64,000 nt of DNA from Bradyrhizobium sp. WBAH42 (GTDB lineage: Bacteria > Pseudomonadota > Alphaproteobacteria > Rhizobiales > Xanthobacteraceae). Shown piece after piece: positions 53,487-62,950 of the stretch (position 1 is the stretch's first letter; each line of letters begins with the position of its first letter). The notes below the pieces were generated by a model. It made no database searches. It was not told where the DNA came from and saw nothing but the letters and a program-made list of their open reading frames with translations. Location: positions 1,116,001-1,180,000 of the forward strand of contig NZ_CP036533.1 in assembly GCF_024585265.1 (NCBI RefSeq), written 5' to 3'. The translations under genes were made by a program, and so were the position numbers.

Positions 53487-55634
53487 CTATTCGGCGGCGC
53501 CGTCCCTGACGCGCCTGATCCGGGCTGCCCGATGCAGAACGCGCGACAATTCCTCGATCGAATAGGGCTTTTGCACGAGATCGAAGCCGGCAACGCCCTC
53601 TTGCGACAGGGCTTGGCTGTAGCCGGTGGTCAGCACGACCGGCACGCCGATGCTGCGGTCGCGGATCGCCTGCGCCAGATCGAGCCCGGTCATCCCGGGC
53701 ATCACCACGTCCGAGAACACGACGTCGAAGCGGTCGGCGTCCACGACGAGCTCGGCGAGCGCATCGGTCGCGTTGTCGATCAGAGTGATGCTGTAGCCGA
53801 GCTCGGTGAGGCCGTCGGCGGCGAAATTCGCCAGCTCGATATTGTCCTCGACCACCAGGACCGACATGCCGCTGCCGGCCACCGCCGGCGCCGTGTTGGG
53901 CGCCTGGCGCTGCGGCAGTAGGTCCGGCGGCACGCGCGGTAGATAGAGCGAGAAGGTGCTGCCGCGCCCCACCTCGCTCGTGACAGTCACTTCGCCGCCG
54001 GACTGTCTGGCGAAGCCGAACACTTGGGACAGGCCAAGGCCGGTGCCGTGGCCGACCTGCTTGGTGGTGAAGAACGGCTCGAAGATGCGCCCGAGCCGCG
54101 CGGCGGGAATGCCGACACCGGTGTCGCTTACGGTTACGCGGACGAAGCCGTGGCCTGCCATGCCCGGGCCAGTCGATGCCAGCGTGTCCGGAACGGCCGT
54201 CGTGGCCTCGACCTTGAAGACGATTCGTCCCTGGCCCTGCATGGCATCGCGCGCATTGGTCGCCATGTTGATCAGCGCCGTCTCGAACTGGCTGGCATCG
54301 GCATTGACGAGGCACGGCTCCGCCGGCAGCTGCATGACGATCTCGATCGCGGGGCCCAGCAGCGTGGCGAGCATGTCGTGCAGCGACTGCACCCGCGCGC
54401 CGACGTCGAACACCTCCGGCTTGAGGGTCTGGCGCCGCGCGAAGGCGAGCAGCTGCGAGGTCAGCTTGGCCGCGCGCGCCACCGAATCGGCGATGGCCGT
54501 GATGTAGCGCTGTCGCCGCTCCTCCGTCAGCTGCGGGCGGTTCAGGAGGTCGACGGAAGCGCGGATCACCGTCAGGAGATTGTTGAAGTCGTGCGCGACG
54601 CCGCCGGTGAGCTGGCCGAGCGCTTCCAGGCGCTGGCTGTGCTTCAGCGCCTCCTCGGCCTCGCGCCGCTTTGCAGCCTCCGCCTGGAGGTGCTGGGTGC
54701 GCCGCAGAGCGAGCGCCAGCAGCAGGAACAGCAGCGCGGTGGCGGGAATGCCGAACACCAGATGCTGGCCGATGGTGGCGAGCCAGCGGGCGCGGATCGC
54801 CGAGGTCTCGAGTCCGGCGCTGACATAGATCGGATATTCGGCGACGCGCCGGTAAGCGATGCGCCGCTCGATCCCGTCCGAGGGCCAGGCGACGGTGATG
54901 AGGCCGTGCTGGGGCTGGGCCGCGATTTTCTGGCCCACCGGTCCGGTCGGATCGAGCCGAAGCTCGTGGTCGAGTCGGGGAAAATGCGTGAGCATCGCGC
55001 CGTCGGTGCGGCCCATCGCAAGGAAGCTGCCGGGATCGGACCCGATTCTGGCGTAGAAGCTCTCGAAATATTCCGGCAGCACCGAAGCCTGGATCACGCC
55101 GATGAAGCGGCCGTCGTCGGACTCGCGGCGGCGGCTGACCCCGAAGAAGCGGGCGCCCTGATAGGGCGGCCGTGGCGTCAGGGCCGTGCCGATGAACGTG
55201 CCGATGCTCTGGTCGACATGGGCATAGAAGTAATCGCGGTCGGCAAAGCTCAGGTCCGGCGGCGGCGAGACGAGGCTGTTGACCAGCGCCTTCCCGTTCG
55301 CATCGAAGATCCAGGCCGATTTGAGCTGCGGCAGCGAATCGCTCAGCCGCTTCAGCCGGCGATGCAGCGTCGGCTCCCGGGTGCGGATGACGTCGTCGGG
55401 CAGGCCGCGCACGACCTCGTTGAGCTCGGCGAGGCTGCGGTCGATGGTCTCGAAGACCTTGAGCGCGTGCTCATGGGCGACATCGACCGTCCGCTCGATC
55501 TCGCGGTCGGCGGTATCCTTGGTCGACGTGTAGGAGATCGCGGCGGCGACGGCGAACAGCGCAATCGGCAGCGCCAGGGATGCCGCCATCATCCACTGCA
55601 ACAGCCTCAGCGAGTTGCGTTGCGCCCTCTGCAC
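53487..55634 (-). CDS. Hybrid sensor histidine kinase with periplasmic sensor and receiver domain
   Basis: 715 residues. TM1 (about 14-36), a periplasmic Cache-like sensor (about 40-285; FADRDYFYAHVDQSIGTFIG is typical), TM2 (about 290-312), then a kinase core. HisKA has SQRLEALGQLTGGVAHDFNNLLTVI with the phospho-His, and the ATPase has NATNAR-like NMATNARDAM, DTGVGI and GTGLGL. The C-terminal receiver (about 590-710) has VLVVEDN, FSDVVMPGM with the Asp, and LVQKPYS. The receiver is covalently attached, so output is by phosphorelay or protein contact. The downstream ABC transporter gene is likely a co-regulated partner, and the periplasmic sensor may detect its substrate. Start MQRAQRN chosen at 55634. 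Confidence 0.92.
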   Translation of the reverse strand: MQRAQRNSLRLLQWMMAASLALPIALFAVAAAISYTSTKDTADREIERTVDVAHEHALKVFETIDRSLAELNEVVRGLPDDVIRTREPTLHRRLKRLSDSLPQLKSAWIFDANGKALVNSLVSPPPDLSFADRDYFYAHVDQSIGTFIGTALTPRPPYQGARFFGVSRRRESDDGRFIGVIQASVLPEYFESFYARIGSDPGSFLAMGRTDGAMLTHFPRLDHELRLDPTGPVGQKIAAQPQHGLITVAWPSDGIERRIAYRRVAEYPIYVSAGLETSAIRARWLATIGQHLVFGIPATALLFLLLALALRRTQHLQAEAAKRREAEEALKHSQRLEALGQLTGGVAHDFNNLLTVIRASVDLLNRPQLTEERRQRYITAIADSVARAAKLTSQLLAFARRQTLKPEVFDVGARVQSLHDMLATLLGPAIEIVMQLPAEPCLVNADASQFETALINMATNARDAMQGQGRIVFKVEATTAVPDTLASTGPGMAGHGFVRVTVSDTGVGIPAARLGRIFEPFFTTKQVGHGTGLGLSQVFGFARQSGGEVTVTSEVGRGSTFSLYLPRVPPDLLPQRQAPNTAPAVAGSGMSVLVVEDNIELANFAADGLTELGYSITLIDNATDALAELVVDADRFDVVFSDVVMPGMTGLDLAQAIRDRSIGVPVVLTTGYSQALSQEGVAGFDLVQKPYSIEELSRVLHRAARIRRVRDGAAE

Positions 55635-55821
55635 AGTCGCTCCGTCCCTGACGGGAGCTTAACTGAATCCCGCGTGAGGAAGGAAGCAGCTTGTGCTGGA
55701 ACCGCTGGTTGTGAGCCGGAAACTTGCGCGCCCAGCGGGTCAGAGAAAATTCTGCTCGAATTGACGGCAAATGCAGGACACCCCGGCCGGTTTGGCCGGG
55801 GCGCAAAGGGGGGACTTCGCC

Positions 55822-56604
55822 TCAGATCTGCCGTTCGACCATCTTGAGCTTGAGCTCGGCGATGGCTTCGGCCGGGTTGAGGCCCTTCGGGCAGGCCTTG
55901 GCGCAGTTCATGATGGTGTGGCAGCGGTAGAGCCGGAACGGATCCTCGAGATTGTCGAGCCGCTCGCCAGTCGCCTCATCCCGCGAATCCGACACCCAGC
56001 GGTTGGCCTGGAGCAGCGCGGCGGGGCCGAGATAGCGCTCGCTGTTCCACCAATAGCTCGGGCAGGAGGTCGAGCAGCAGGCGCAGAGGATGCACTCGTA
56101 GAGACCGTCGAGCTTCTCGCGGTCCTCGTGGCTCTGGCGCCATTCCTTCTGCGGCGTCGGCGAGGTGGTCTTCAGCCAGGGCTCGACCGAGGCGTACTGC
56201 GCGTAGAAATTGGTGAGGTCAGGGACGAGGTCCTTCACCACCGGCTGGTGCGGCAGCGGGTTGATCTTCACCGCGCCGTCCTTCACGTCGTGCATCGACT
56301 TGGTGCAGGCCAGCGTGTTCTGGCCGTCGATGTTCATCGCGCAGGAGCCGCAGACGCCTTCGCGGCAGGAGCGGCGGAAGGTCAACGACGGGTCGATGTG
56401 GTTCTTGATCCAGATCAGGCCGTCCAGCACCATCGGACCGCAATCATTGGTGTCGACATAATAGGTGTCGACGCTCGGATTCTTGCCGTCATCCGGATTC
56501 CAGCGATAGACCTTGAACTCGCGGAGCTCGGTCGCGCCCGCAGGCTTCGGCCAGGTCTTGCCGCCTGATATCTTGGAGTTCTTCGGAAGTGCGAATTCAA
56601 CCAT
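55822..56604 (-). CDS. sdhB: Succinate dehydrogenase iron-sulfur subunit
   Basis: 260 residues. It carries electrons from FAD to quinone in complex II. The [2Fe-2S] site is [21 protein letters not shown]. The [4Fe-4S] site is [16 protein letters not shown], and the [3Fe-4S] site is [17 protein letters not shown]. All expected cysteines are present. Length and motifs are standard for alphaproteobacterial SdhB. Its start is 42 bases after the sdhA stop; it ends the sdhCDAB operon. Confidence 0.98.
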   Translation of the reverse strand: MVEFALPKNSKISGGKTWPKPAGATELREFKVYRWNPDDGKNPSVDTYYVDTNDCGPMVLDGLIWIKNHIDPSLTFRRSCREGVCGSCAMNIDGQNTLACTKSMHDVKDGAVKINPLPHQPVVKDLVPDLTNFYAQYASVEPWLKTTSPTPQKEWRQSHEDREKLDGLYECILCACCSTSCPSYWWNSERYLGPAALLQANRWVSDSRDEATGERLDNLEDPFRLYRCHTIMNCAKACPKGLNPAEAIAELKLKMVERQI

Positions 56605-56646
56605 TCGATTAAGGCCTTCGCTGTTCGATCAGTACACGCGCGACGT

Positions 56647-58482
56647 TTAGTAAACGCGAGCTTTGGGCGGGATGTACTGAACGTCGTTGGTCATGGTGTA
56701 GTTGTGAACCGGGCGATACTCGATCCTGACCTTGCCGGCATCGTCCAGCCAGGCCAGCGTGTGCTTCATCCAGTTCTTGTCGTCGCGCTCCGAGAAATCC
56801 TCGCGGGCATGGGCGCCGCGGCTCTCGGTGCGGTTGGCGGCCGAGTTCATCGTCACCACCGCCTGCGAGATCAGATTGTCGAATTCCAGCGTCTCGACGA
56901 GGTCCGAATTCCACACCAGCGAGCGGTCGGACACGGCGATGTCGATGATGCCGCTGTGGACCTTCGCGATCAGGTTCTGGCCTTCGCTCAGCACTTCGCC
57001 GGTGCGGAACACCGCGCAATTGTTCTGCATCACGTGCTGCATGCCTTCGCGCAGCTTTGCGGTCGGCGTGCCGCCCGAGGCATAGCGGTAATGGTCGAGA
57101 CGGTCGAGCGCCATCTCGGCCGAGTTCGCCGGCAGCTCGGGCTGCTTGGCATTGGGCGTGAGCTTTTCCGCAAGGCGCAGCGCGGCGGCGCGGCCGAACA
57201 CGACGAGGTCGATCAGCGAGTTGGAGCCGAGGCGGTTGGCGCCGTGCACGGAGACGCAGGCGGCTTCGCCGATCGCCATCAGGCCGGGGATCACCGCGTT
57301 GTCGTCGCCGTCCTTCTTGGTCAGCACCTCGCCGTGATAGTTCGTGGGGATGCCGCCCATGTTGTAGTGCACGGTCGGCACGATCGGGATGGGCTCGCGC
57401 GTCACGTCGACATTGGCGAAGATCTTGGCCGATTCCGAGATGCCCGGCAGGCGCTCGGCGAGCACCGCGGGATCGAGATGGTCGAGATGCAGGAAGATAT
57501 GGTCCTTCTTCTTGCCGACGCCGCGCCCTTCGCGGATCTCGATGGTCATCGCGCGCGAGACCACGTCGCGCGAGGCGAGGTCCTTGGCCGACGGCGCATA
57601 GCGCTCCATGAAGCGCTCGCCCTCGGAGTTGACGAGATAGCCGCCTTCGCCGCGCGCACCCTCGGTGACGAGGCAGCCCGAGCCGTAGATGCCGGTCGGG
57701 TGGAACTGGACGAACTCCATGTCCTGCATCGGCAGGCCGGCGCGCAGCACCATGCCGCCGCCGTCGCCGGTGCAGGTGTGCGCCGAGGTGCAGGAGGCAT
57801 AGGCGCGGCCGTAGCCGCCGGTCGCCAGGATCGTGGTTTGGGCGCGGAAGCGATGCAGCGTGCCGTCGTCGAGCTTGAGCGCGATGACGCCGCGGCAGGT
57901 GCCCTGATCGTCCATGATCAGGTCGATGGCGAAGAACTCGATGAAGAACTCGGCCGCGTGGCGCAGCGACTGGCCGTACATCGTGTGCAGCATGGCGTGG
58001 CCGGTGCGGTCGGCGGCGGCGCAGGTGCGCTGCGCCTGGCTCTTGCCGAACTCGGTGGTCATGCCGCCGAACGGACGCTGGTAGATCTTGCCGTCCTCGG
58101 TGCGCGAGAACGGCACGCCCCAATGCTCGAGCTCGTAGACCGCGTCGGGCGCGTTGCGCACCATGTATTCGATCGCGTCCTGGTCACCGAGCCAGTCCGA
58201 CCCCTTCACGGTGTCGTACATGTGCCAGCGCCAGTCGTCCTTGTGCATGTTGCCGAGCGAAGCGGAGATGCCGCCCTGCGCCGCGACCGTGTGCGACCGG
58301 GTCGGAAACACTTTCGTAATGCAGGCGGTGCGGAGGCCCGCTTCGCTGCAGCCGACGACCGCGCGCAGGCCCGCGCCACCGGCGCCGACCACGACGACGT
58401 CATAGGTGTGGTCTTCGATCGGATAGGCTTTTCCGTTGGTGGCGGGAGCGCCGTTGCCCTTGCCATTCGTCTCAGCGGCCAT
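56647..58482 (-). CDS. sdhA: Succinate dehydrogenase flavoprotein subunit
   Basis: 611 residues. It oxidises succinate to fumarate at a covalent [22 protein letters not shown] is the FAD-binding Rossmann motif. [17 protein letters not shown] contains the His that carries the flavin covalently. [21 protein letters not shown] and GAHARED near the C-terminus are further active-site elements. The N-terminal extension (about 20 residues, [17 protein letters not shown]) is low complexity and common in the genus. Adjacent sdhD lies 3 bases upstream. Confidence 0.98.
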   Translation of the reverse strand: MAAETNGKGNGAPATNGKAYPIEDHTYDVVVVGAGGAGLRAVVGCSEAGLRTACITKVFPTRSHTVAAQGGISASLGNMHKDDWRWHMYDTVKGSDWLGDQDAIEYMVRNAPDAVYELEHWGVPFSRTEDGKIYQRPFGGMTTEFGKSQAQRTCAAADRTGHAMLHTMYGQSLRHAAEFFIEFFAIDLIMDDQGTCRGVIALKLDDGTLHRFRAQTTILATGGYGRAYASCTSAHTCTGDGGGMVLRAGLPMQDMEFVQFHPTGIYGSGCLVTEGARGEGGYLVNSEGERFMERYAPSAKDLASRDVVSRAMTIEIREGRGVGKKKDHIFLHLDHLDPAVLAERLPGISESAKIFANVDVTREPIPIVPTVHYNMGGIPTNYHGEVLTKKDGDDNAVIPGLMAIGEAACVSVHGANRLGSNSLIDLVVFGRAAALRLAEKLTPNAKQPELPANSAEMALDRLDHYRYASGGTPTAKLREGMQHVMQNNCAVFRTGEVLSEGQNLIAKVHSGIIDIAVSDRSLVWNSDLVETLEFDNLISQAVVTMNSAANRTESRGAHAREDFSERDDKNWMKHTLAWLDDAGKVRIEYRPVHNYTMTNDVQYIPPKARVY

Positions 58483-58485
58483 GGG

Positions 58486-58902
58486 TTACACTCCGGAAGA
58501 AAGCTTCAGGATCGCATAGGTCGAGGCGAGCGCCACGGCGACCGAGAAGAAATTGTTGAGCATGATCGCGGTGAGCTTCAGCTTCTCGTTATGGACGTAG
58601 TCCTCGATCACCACCTGCATGCCGATCTTCATGTGCCAGGCGCTGGCGAAGATGAAGAGGAGCAGTATCACCGCAACGGGAATGGAGCTCAGGGTCTGCG
58701 CCGCGTAGACCTGGTTGCGGCCGAGCAGCATCATGATGATCACCAGCGCGGGGATCATCAGCAGCGTCATGGCAACGCCGGTGATGCGCTGGCGCCAGAA
58801 ATCGGTCGTGCCGGAATGCGCGGCGCCGAGATTGCGGACGCGCCCGAGCGGCGTGCGCATCGAGGGACGCTTCGGAGAGCCGTGGGATTCGTCAAAGCTC
58901 AT
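58486..58902 (-). CDS. sdhD: Succinate dehydrogenase membrane anchor subunit
   Basis: 138 residues with three hydrophobic segments (about 43-64, 71-91, 111-135). The start RTPLGRVRNLGAAHSGTTDFWRQRITGVAM is the SdhD pattern, with basic residues facing the cytosol. The His in ASAWHMKIGMQVVIEDYVHNE is a probable haem b or quinone-site ligand. Overlaps the sdhC stop by four bases (ATGA), so translation is coupled. Confidence 0.93.
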   Translation of the reverse strand: MSFDESHGSPKRPSMRTPLGRVRNLGAAHSGTTDFWRQRITGVAMTLLMIPALVIIMMLLGRNQVYAAQTLSSIPVAVILLLFIFASAWHMKIGMQVVIEDYVHNEKLKLTAIMLNNFFSVAVALASTYAILKLSSGV

Positions 58903-59297
58903 CGGCCGCCTCCGTTCGCATAGGCGATGATCCAGATCAGCACCGTCAGCGCGATGCCGCCGATCAGGGCGCCCCAGGTCAGCGCTTCGCGCTCATTGGC
59001 CTTGAAGCCGTAGCCGAGATCCCAGACGAAATGCCGGATGCCGCTGAGCATATGGTGCATCAGGGCCCAGGTGTAGCCGAACACGATCAGCCGGCCGATG
59101 ATGCTGCCGGAGAAGGCCTGGACATGGGCATAGGCGGCCGGGCCGGAGGCCGCGGCAACCAGCCACCAGACCAGCAGCAGGGTTCCGACATAGAGGGCGA
59201 TACCGGTGGCACGATGGACGATGGACAGGGCCATCGTCAGCGTCCAGCGATAGGTTTGGATGTGCGGCGAAAGCGGTCGTTCGATCCGTGCGGTCAT
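58899..59297 (-). CDS. sdhC: Succinate dehydrogenase cytochrome b556 subunit
   Basis: 132 residues from the ATG at 59297. The longer frame to 59330 is less likely. It has three TM helices. SIVHRATGIALYVG and HMLSGIRHFVWDLGYG are the SdhC signatures, and the His in the second is the usual haem ligand. The sdhC stop overlaps the sdhD start by four bases. First gene of the sdhCDAB operon; its promoter lies in the 500-base gap to the right. Confidence 0.95.
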   Translation of the reverse strand: MTARIERPLSPHIQTYRWTLTMALSIVHRATGIALYVGTLLLVWWLVAAASGPAAYAHVQAFSGSIIGRLIVFGYTWALMHHMLSGIRHFVWDLGYGFKANEREALTWGALIGGIALTVLIWIIAYANGGGR

Positions 59298-59811
59298 GGG
59301 CGGCTTTTGATGTTTGTTGCGGCCCAGCATGGGGCGCGCGGGGATCGCGAGAGGTTGGCTCTATTTACGGAGTCGATTTGGACTGCGCAATCACCAAATC
59401 GCCATAAACGGAACCCGGGTTCAGCTCTATGGCCTTGATGAACCAAGGCCAATCAAGGTCTTGGTATACCAGCATATCGGTCCGCCAGCGAAAGTGTGAA
59501 TATAAGTTCGCTCTTTGATCCCGAGCGTATGGCGCATTGAAATCACTATTGGAACGCCTCTAAGCCGCCTCGGGCCCTCGTGATCGCAACTCGCGAGGGG
59601 CATCGCCGAGGGTGAACCAGCCCGGCTGCCGCCCCATCGCGGTGCTCGCCGCGCGCCACGGTTCCCGCAGTGCGGGCGGATATGCGCAGCCTGCATTCCA
59701 CCCCAGCCGGGTCGCGCGACGTGTCGACCGGCTGGATCGGATCGCCTACAGCTTGCCGACGCGGCCGGCTCTGAACGTGCGTATCGGGCCGGCAGGCCGG
59801 GCAGGTCTGGG
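59298..59811. other. Gene-free gap between sdhC and the TauE gene
   Basis: Divergent upstream region of sdhC (minus) and the TauE/SafE gene (plus). It contains several palindromic words. An open frame of about 160 codons on the minus strand (59427-59909) overlaps the TauE gene and has no recognisable family. No confident -35/-10 pair is visible, though it must hold the sdh promoter. Confidence 0.4.
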
Positions 59812-60672
59812 GTGATTGCAGGTCTTGATATCAGGGACTTTGTCGAGCTCGCGCTGCTGCTGATCGCAACCGGCGCGCTCTCGGGATTCCTGGCCGGCGT
59901 GTTCGGCATCGGCGGCGGCGCGATTCTCGTGCCGGTGTTCTACGAATGCTTTCGCATCGCCGGCGTGCCGCTGGAGGTGCGGATGCCGCTCTGCGTCGGC
60001 ACCTCGCTCGCCGTGATCATCCCCACCTCGATCCGCTCTTTCCAGGCGCATTACAAGCGCGGCGCCGTCGACATGGCGATCCTGCGGGTCTGGTGGCTGC
60101 CGATCCTGATCGGCGTCATCGCCGGCAGCGTGGTCGCGCGCTTCGCGCCGGAGCGGCTGTTCAAGATCGTGTTCGTCGCCGTCGCCTGGTCAGCCGCGGT
60201 CCGGCTGATCTTCGCCCGCGAGACCTGGAAGCTTGGCGATGATCTGCCGAAGGGCCCGTTGATGCGCGTCTACGGCTTCGGCGTCGGCATTCTCTCGACC
60301 CTGATGGGCATCGGCGGCGGCCTGTTCTCGAACCTGCTGATGACCTTCTACAGCCGTCCCATTCATCAGGCGGTCGCGACCTCCTCCGCGCTCGCGGTGC
60401 TGATCTCCATCCCCGGCGCGCTCGGCTACATCTATGCCGGCCGGCCTGCTGCCGCGAACTATCCGGCCGTCGCAGCGCTGCAAGTGCCATTCGCGCTCGG
60501 CTACGTCTCGCTGATCGGCGCCGTGCTGGTGATGCCGATGAGCCTCGTCACCGCGCCGCTGGGCGTGAGAGCCGCGCATGCGATGTCGAAGCGTACACTG
60601 GAGATGGCGTTCGGGTGTTATCTGTTGATCGTGGGGAGCCGGTTTGTGTTGAGCCTTGTGGGCGGGCAGTAG
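59812..60672 (+). CDS. TauE/SafE-family sulfite or sulfonate exporter
   Basis: 286 residues from a GTG at 59812 (MIAGLDIRD). Eight hydrophobic segments in two repeats. The first repeat motif is ALSGFLAGVFGIGGGAILVPVFY. The second is STLMGIGGGLFSNLLMTFY, and both match the GxGGGxxxxP pattern of the family. It exports or imports sulfur anions or small organic acids by an unknown ion coupling; the substrate is not fixed here. No ribosome site is clear, so the start is moderately certain. It ends 15 bases before a repeat cluster. Confidence 0.85.
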   Translation: MIAGLDIRDFVELALLLIATGALSGFLAGVFGIGGGAILVPVFYECFRIAGVPLEVRMPLCVGTSLAVIIPTSIRSFQAHYKRGAVDMAILRVWWLPILIGVIAGSVVARFAPERLFKIVFVAVAWSAAVRLIFARETWKLGDDLPKGPLMRVYGFGVGILSTLMGIGGGLFSNLLMTFYSRPIHQAVATSSALAVLISIPGALGYIYAGRPAAANYPAVAALQVPFALGYVSLIGAVLVMPMSLVTAPLGVRAAHAMSKRTLEMAFGCYLLIVGSRFVLSLVGGQ

Positions 60673-60686
60673 CCGCCACGACCTCC

Positions 60687-60715
60687 GTCATTGCGAGCGA
60701 AGCGAAGCAATCCAG
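60687..60715. repeat. Half-copy of the CGTCATTGCGAG family (copy 7)
   Basis: CGTCATTGCGAGCGAAGCGAAGCAATCCAG only; the complementary right arm is missing and another repeat begins immediately after. It is either truncated or the result of recombination. Confidence 0.7.
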
Positions 60716-60719
60716 TGGT

Positions 60720-60806
60720 AGCGTGGGTTAGCGGAGCGTAACCCACCGCTTCTGTCTCCGCAGAAAGTAAAGAGGTGGGTTACGCTCCGCTAACCCACTC
60801 TACGAA
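60720..60806. repeat. Palindromic repeat, GTGGGTTAGCGGAGCGTAACCCA type
   Basis: GCGTGGGTTAGCGGAGCGTAACCC and GGGTTACGCTCCGCTAACCCAC are perfect complements around a ~35-base centre. It ends at the stop codon of the convergent hypothetical gene. Confidence 0.8.
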
Positions 60807-61304
60807 CTAGTCCTTCAATCGCACCTCGCTGTGGAACCATGATCGGAGATCGCCGATGCCTTCGATGCGACCGGAATCGGAAAGTACCTTCAATCGCGCA
60901 GCAATCACTTCGCCTTCGATCGGCAATCCAAGCTCTTTGCAGCGATCCAACACATAGCTGACCATCATCGCGGTTTTCCGCCAAGTCGGCTCCATGACCG
61001 AGAAAATGATCTCGTCGAGCTGCTTTTCGGTCACCGACGCCGGGAGTTGCACCTCATCCCACGTGAGTTCGCAGATATATCTTAGCGGTTCTCGATCAGA
61101 TTTCGGCGGCTCTAGATCCGGGTACTGATCGTAGATTGGCTGGAGCAGCTCGTCCTCTAAGGCGACAACGACTTCCTCAAGCCAATCTTCGAGCTCGATC
61201 CGCTCAGCCTTGCCAAGTGCCGCGATTGCCATTCGAGCCTCGTCGAGGGCCCGATAAGCATCGAGGAGATGATTGTTGATCCGGACAGCCTGCTCGCGCT
61301 TCAT
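60807..61304 (-). CDS. Hypothetical protein with a DUF3658-like C-terminus
   Basis: 165 residues, all soluble and rich in Glu and Leu. N-terminal helices (LDAYRALDEARMAIAALG) precede an acidic middle. The C-terminal ~75 residues (DEIIFSVMEPTWRKTAMMVSYVL, then GRIEGIGDLRSWFHSEVRL) resemble the DUF3658 pattern of a W-K motif and closing G-x-L-x-W-x-x-EVRL. I recall this from DUF1835-type proteins of Gram-positive bacteria, so the match is tentative. Its GC is clearly lower than the neighbours (52-57% in lines counted by hand, against the mid-60s), suggesting recent transfer. GGGGAG stands four bases before the ATG. It starts 30 bases after the matB stop on the same strand. Confidence 0.68.
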   Translation of the reverse strand: MKREQAVRINNHLLDAYRALDEARMAIAALGKAERIELEDWLEEVVVALEDELLQPIYDQYPDLEPPKSDREPLRYICELTWDEVQLPASVTEKQLDEIIFSVMEPTWRKTAMMVSYVLDRCKELGLPIEGEVIAARLKVLSDSGRIEGIGDLRSWFHSEVRLKD

Positions 61305-61334
61305 GCATCTCCCCGCCCTGGAGCATTTGCCCCC

Positions 61335-62864
61335 TCACTTCTTCGCGTAAATATCCTTGTACGTCTCGCGCAGCACGTTCTTCTGCACCTTGCCCATCGT
61401 ATTACGCGGCAGCTCGTCGACTACGAACACCCGCTTCGGCATCTTGAATTTCGCGAGGCGCCCCTCGAGGCCCTTCAGCACGGCTGCTTCATCGATGCTC
61501 GCGCCGGGCTGGCGCACCAGCACCGCGGTGACGCCCTCGCCGAAATCGGCATGCGGCACGCCGATCACGGCGGACTCCACTACGCCGGGCATGGCATCGA
61601 TCTCGCTCTCGATTTCCTTCGGGTACACGTTGAAGCCGCCCGAGATCACGAGATCCTTGCCGCGGCCGAGGATGTGCACGTAACCCTTCGCATCGATCTT
61701 GCCGAGGTCGCCGGTGATGAAGAAGCCATCAGGCCGGAACTCGGCCTTGGTCTTCTCCGGCATGCGCCAATAGCCCTTGAAGACGTTCGGCCCCTTCACC
61801 TCGATCATGCCGATTTCGTCGCGCGGCAGCTCTTTCCCCGTCTCGGGATCAGTGACGCGCACAGAGACGCCCGGCAGCGGGAAGCCGACCGCGCCGGGCA
61901 CGCGCTCGCCCTCATAGGGATTCGACGTGTTCATGTTGGTTTCGGTCATGCCGTAGCGCTCGAGCACGGCATGTCCGGTGCGCGCCGACCATTCGCGATG
62001 GGTCTCGGCCAAGAGCGGCGCCGAGCCCGAGATGAACAGCCGCATGTGCTTGGTCGTCCCATGCGACAGCGCGGGGTTCTGCAGCAGGCGGGTGTAGAAG
62101 GTCGGCACACCCATCAGCACCGTCGCGCGTGCCATCAACTTGATGATCAGGTCCGGATCGAGCTTCGGCAGGAAGATCATCGAGGCGCGCGCGAACAGCG
62201 TCACGTTGGTCGCCACGAACAGGCCGTGGGTGTGGTAGATCGGCAGCGCGTGGATCAGGACGTCCTTGTCGGTGAAGCGCCAATAGTCGACGAGCGAAAG
62301 CGAGTTGGACGCCAGATTGTCATGGGTCAGCATGGCGCCCTTGGAGCGGCCGGTGGTGCCCGAGGTGTAGAGGATCGCGGCGAGATCGTCGTTTTCACGC
62401 GGCACTGTCGTGAACTCGCGGCTCGCTCTGTCGGCGGCCTCCGTCAGCGAGCCCTTGCCGTCAGCCCCGAGCGTCTCGACCTTCGCGTTCACCTTGGCGG
62501 CGATCGGGGCGAGCCCTTCCGCCTTGGCGGGATCGCAGACCACGAGCGACGGCTCGGCATCGCCGATGAAGTAGTCGAGCTCGTTGAGCGTATAGGCCGT
62601 GTTCAGCGGCAGATAGACCGCGCCGGCGCGCACCGTGCCGAGATAGAGCACGATGTTGGCGACCGACTTCTCCACCTGCACCGCGACGCGGTCGCCGGGC
62701 TTCACGCCACGGGCGACCAGCACGTTCGCCATCTGGCCCGCGCGCGCGATCAGATCGCCATAGCTGATATGGGCGCCGTCATGCGTCTCGATCGCGAGCC
62801 GCTTGGGATCGGCGAGGCCCTCGAACAGGCGGGAAAACAGGTTGGCGTTGGCAGCTTGGTTCAT
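61335..62864 (-). CDS. matB: Malonyl-CoA synthetase (MatB-like AMP-ligase)
   Basis: 509 residues. Adenylate-forming fold with AILYTSGTTGRSKGAMLTH (P-loop), YGMTETNMNTSNPYEGER, GDLGKIDAKGYV and the C-terminal Lys motif PRNTMGKVQK. It makes malonyl-CoA from malonate, ATP and CoA in the cytosol, for fatty acid synthesis or detoxification. The length and the N-terminal LFEGLADPKRLAIET match the rhizobial and Rhodopseudomonas MatB. Some methylmalonate activity is possible. There is no matA decarboxylase nearby. Divergent from the SDR at 62951. Confidence 0.92.
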   Translation of the reverse strand: MNQAANANLFSRLFEGLADPKRLAIETHDGAHISYGDLIARAGQMANVLVARGVKPGDRVAVQVEKSVANIVLYLGTVRAGAVYLPLNTAYTLNELDYFIGDAEPSLVVCDPAKAEGLAPIAAKVNAKVETLGADGKGSLTEAADRASREFTTVPRENDDLAAILYTSGTTGRSKGAMLTHDNLASNSLSLVDYWRFTDKDVLIHALPIYHTHGLFVATNVTLFARASMIFLPKLDPDLIIKLMARATVLMGVPTFYTRLLQNPALSHGTTKHMRLFISGSAPLLAETHREWSARTGHAVLERYGMTETNMNTSNPYEGERVPGAVGFPLPGVSVRVTDPETGKELPRDEIGMIEVKGPNVFKGYWRMPEKTKAEFRPDGFFITGDLGKIDAKGYVHILGRGKDLVISGGFNVYPKEIESEIDAMPGVVESAVIGVPHADFGEGVTAVLVRQPGASIDEAAVLKGLEGRLAKFKMPKRVFVVDELPRNTMGKVQKNVLRETYKDIYAKK

Positions 62865-62950
62865 GCAACATTCCTCGCCGGCACAGGCCGGTCAAAACCG
62901 AGGGCTGGATTAGCAAAAACCGCCCCGATGAAGCAACGGAGACAGTTTGC

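Noticed and set aside
53434..54315. Extension of the ABC transporter frame upstream to 54315
   Set aside because: This part lies inside the histidine kinase gene and has no membrane or ATPase character; the family N-terminus begins at 53433.
56704..58923. 739-codon plus-strand open frame opposite sdhA and sdhD
   Set aside because: It is a shadow of the sdh genes; low-complexity His/Arg/Val-rich translation without motifs.
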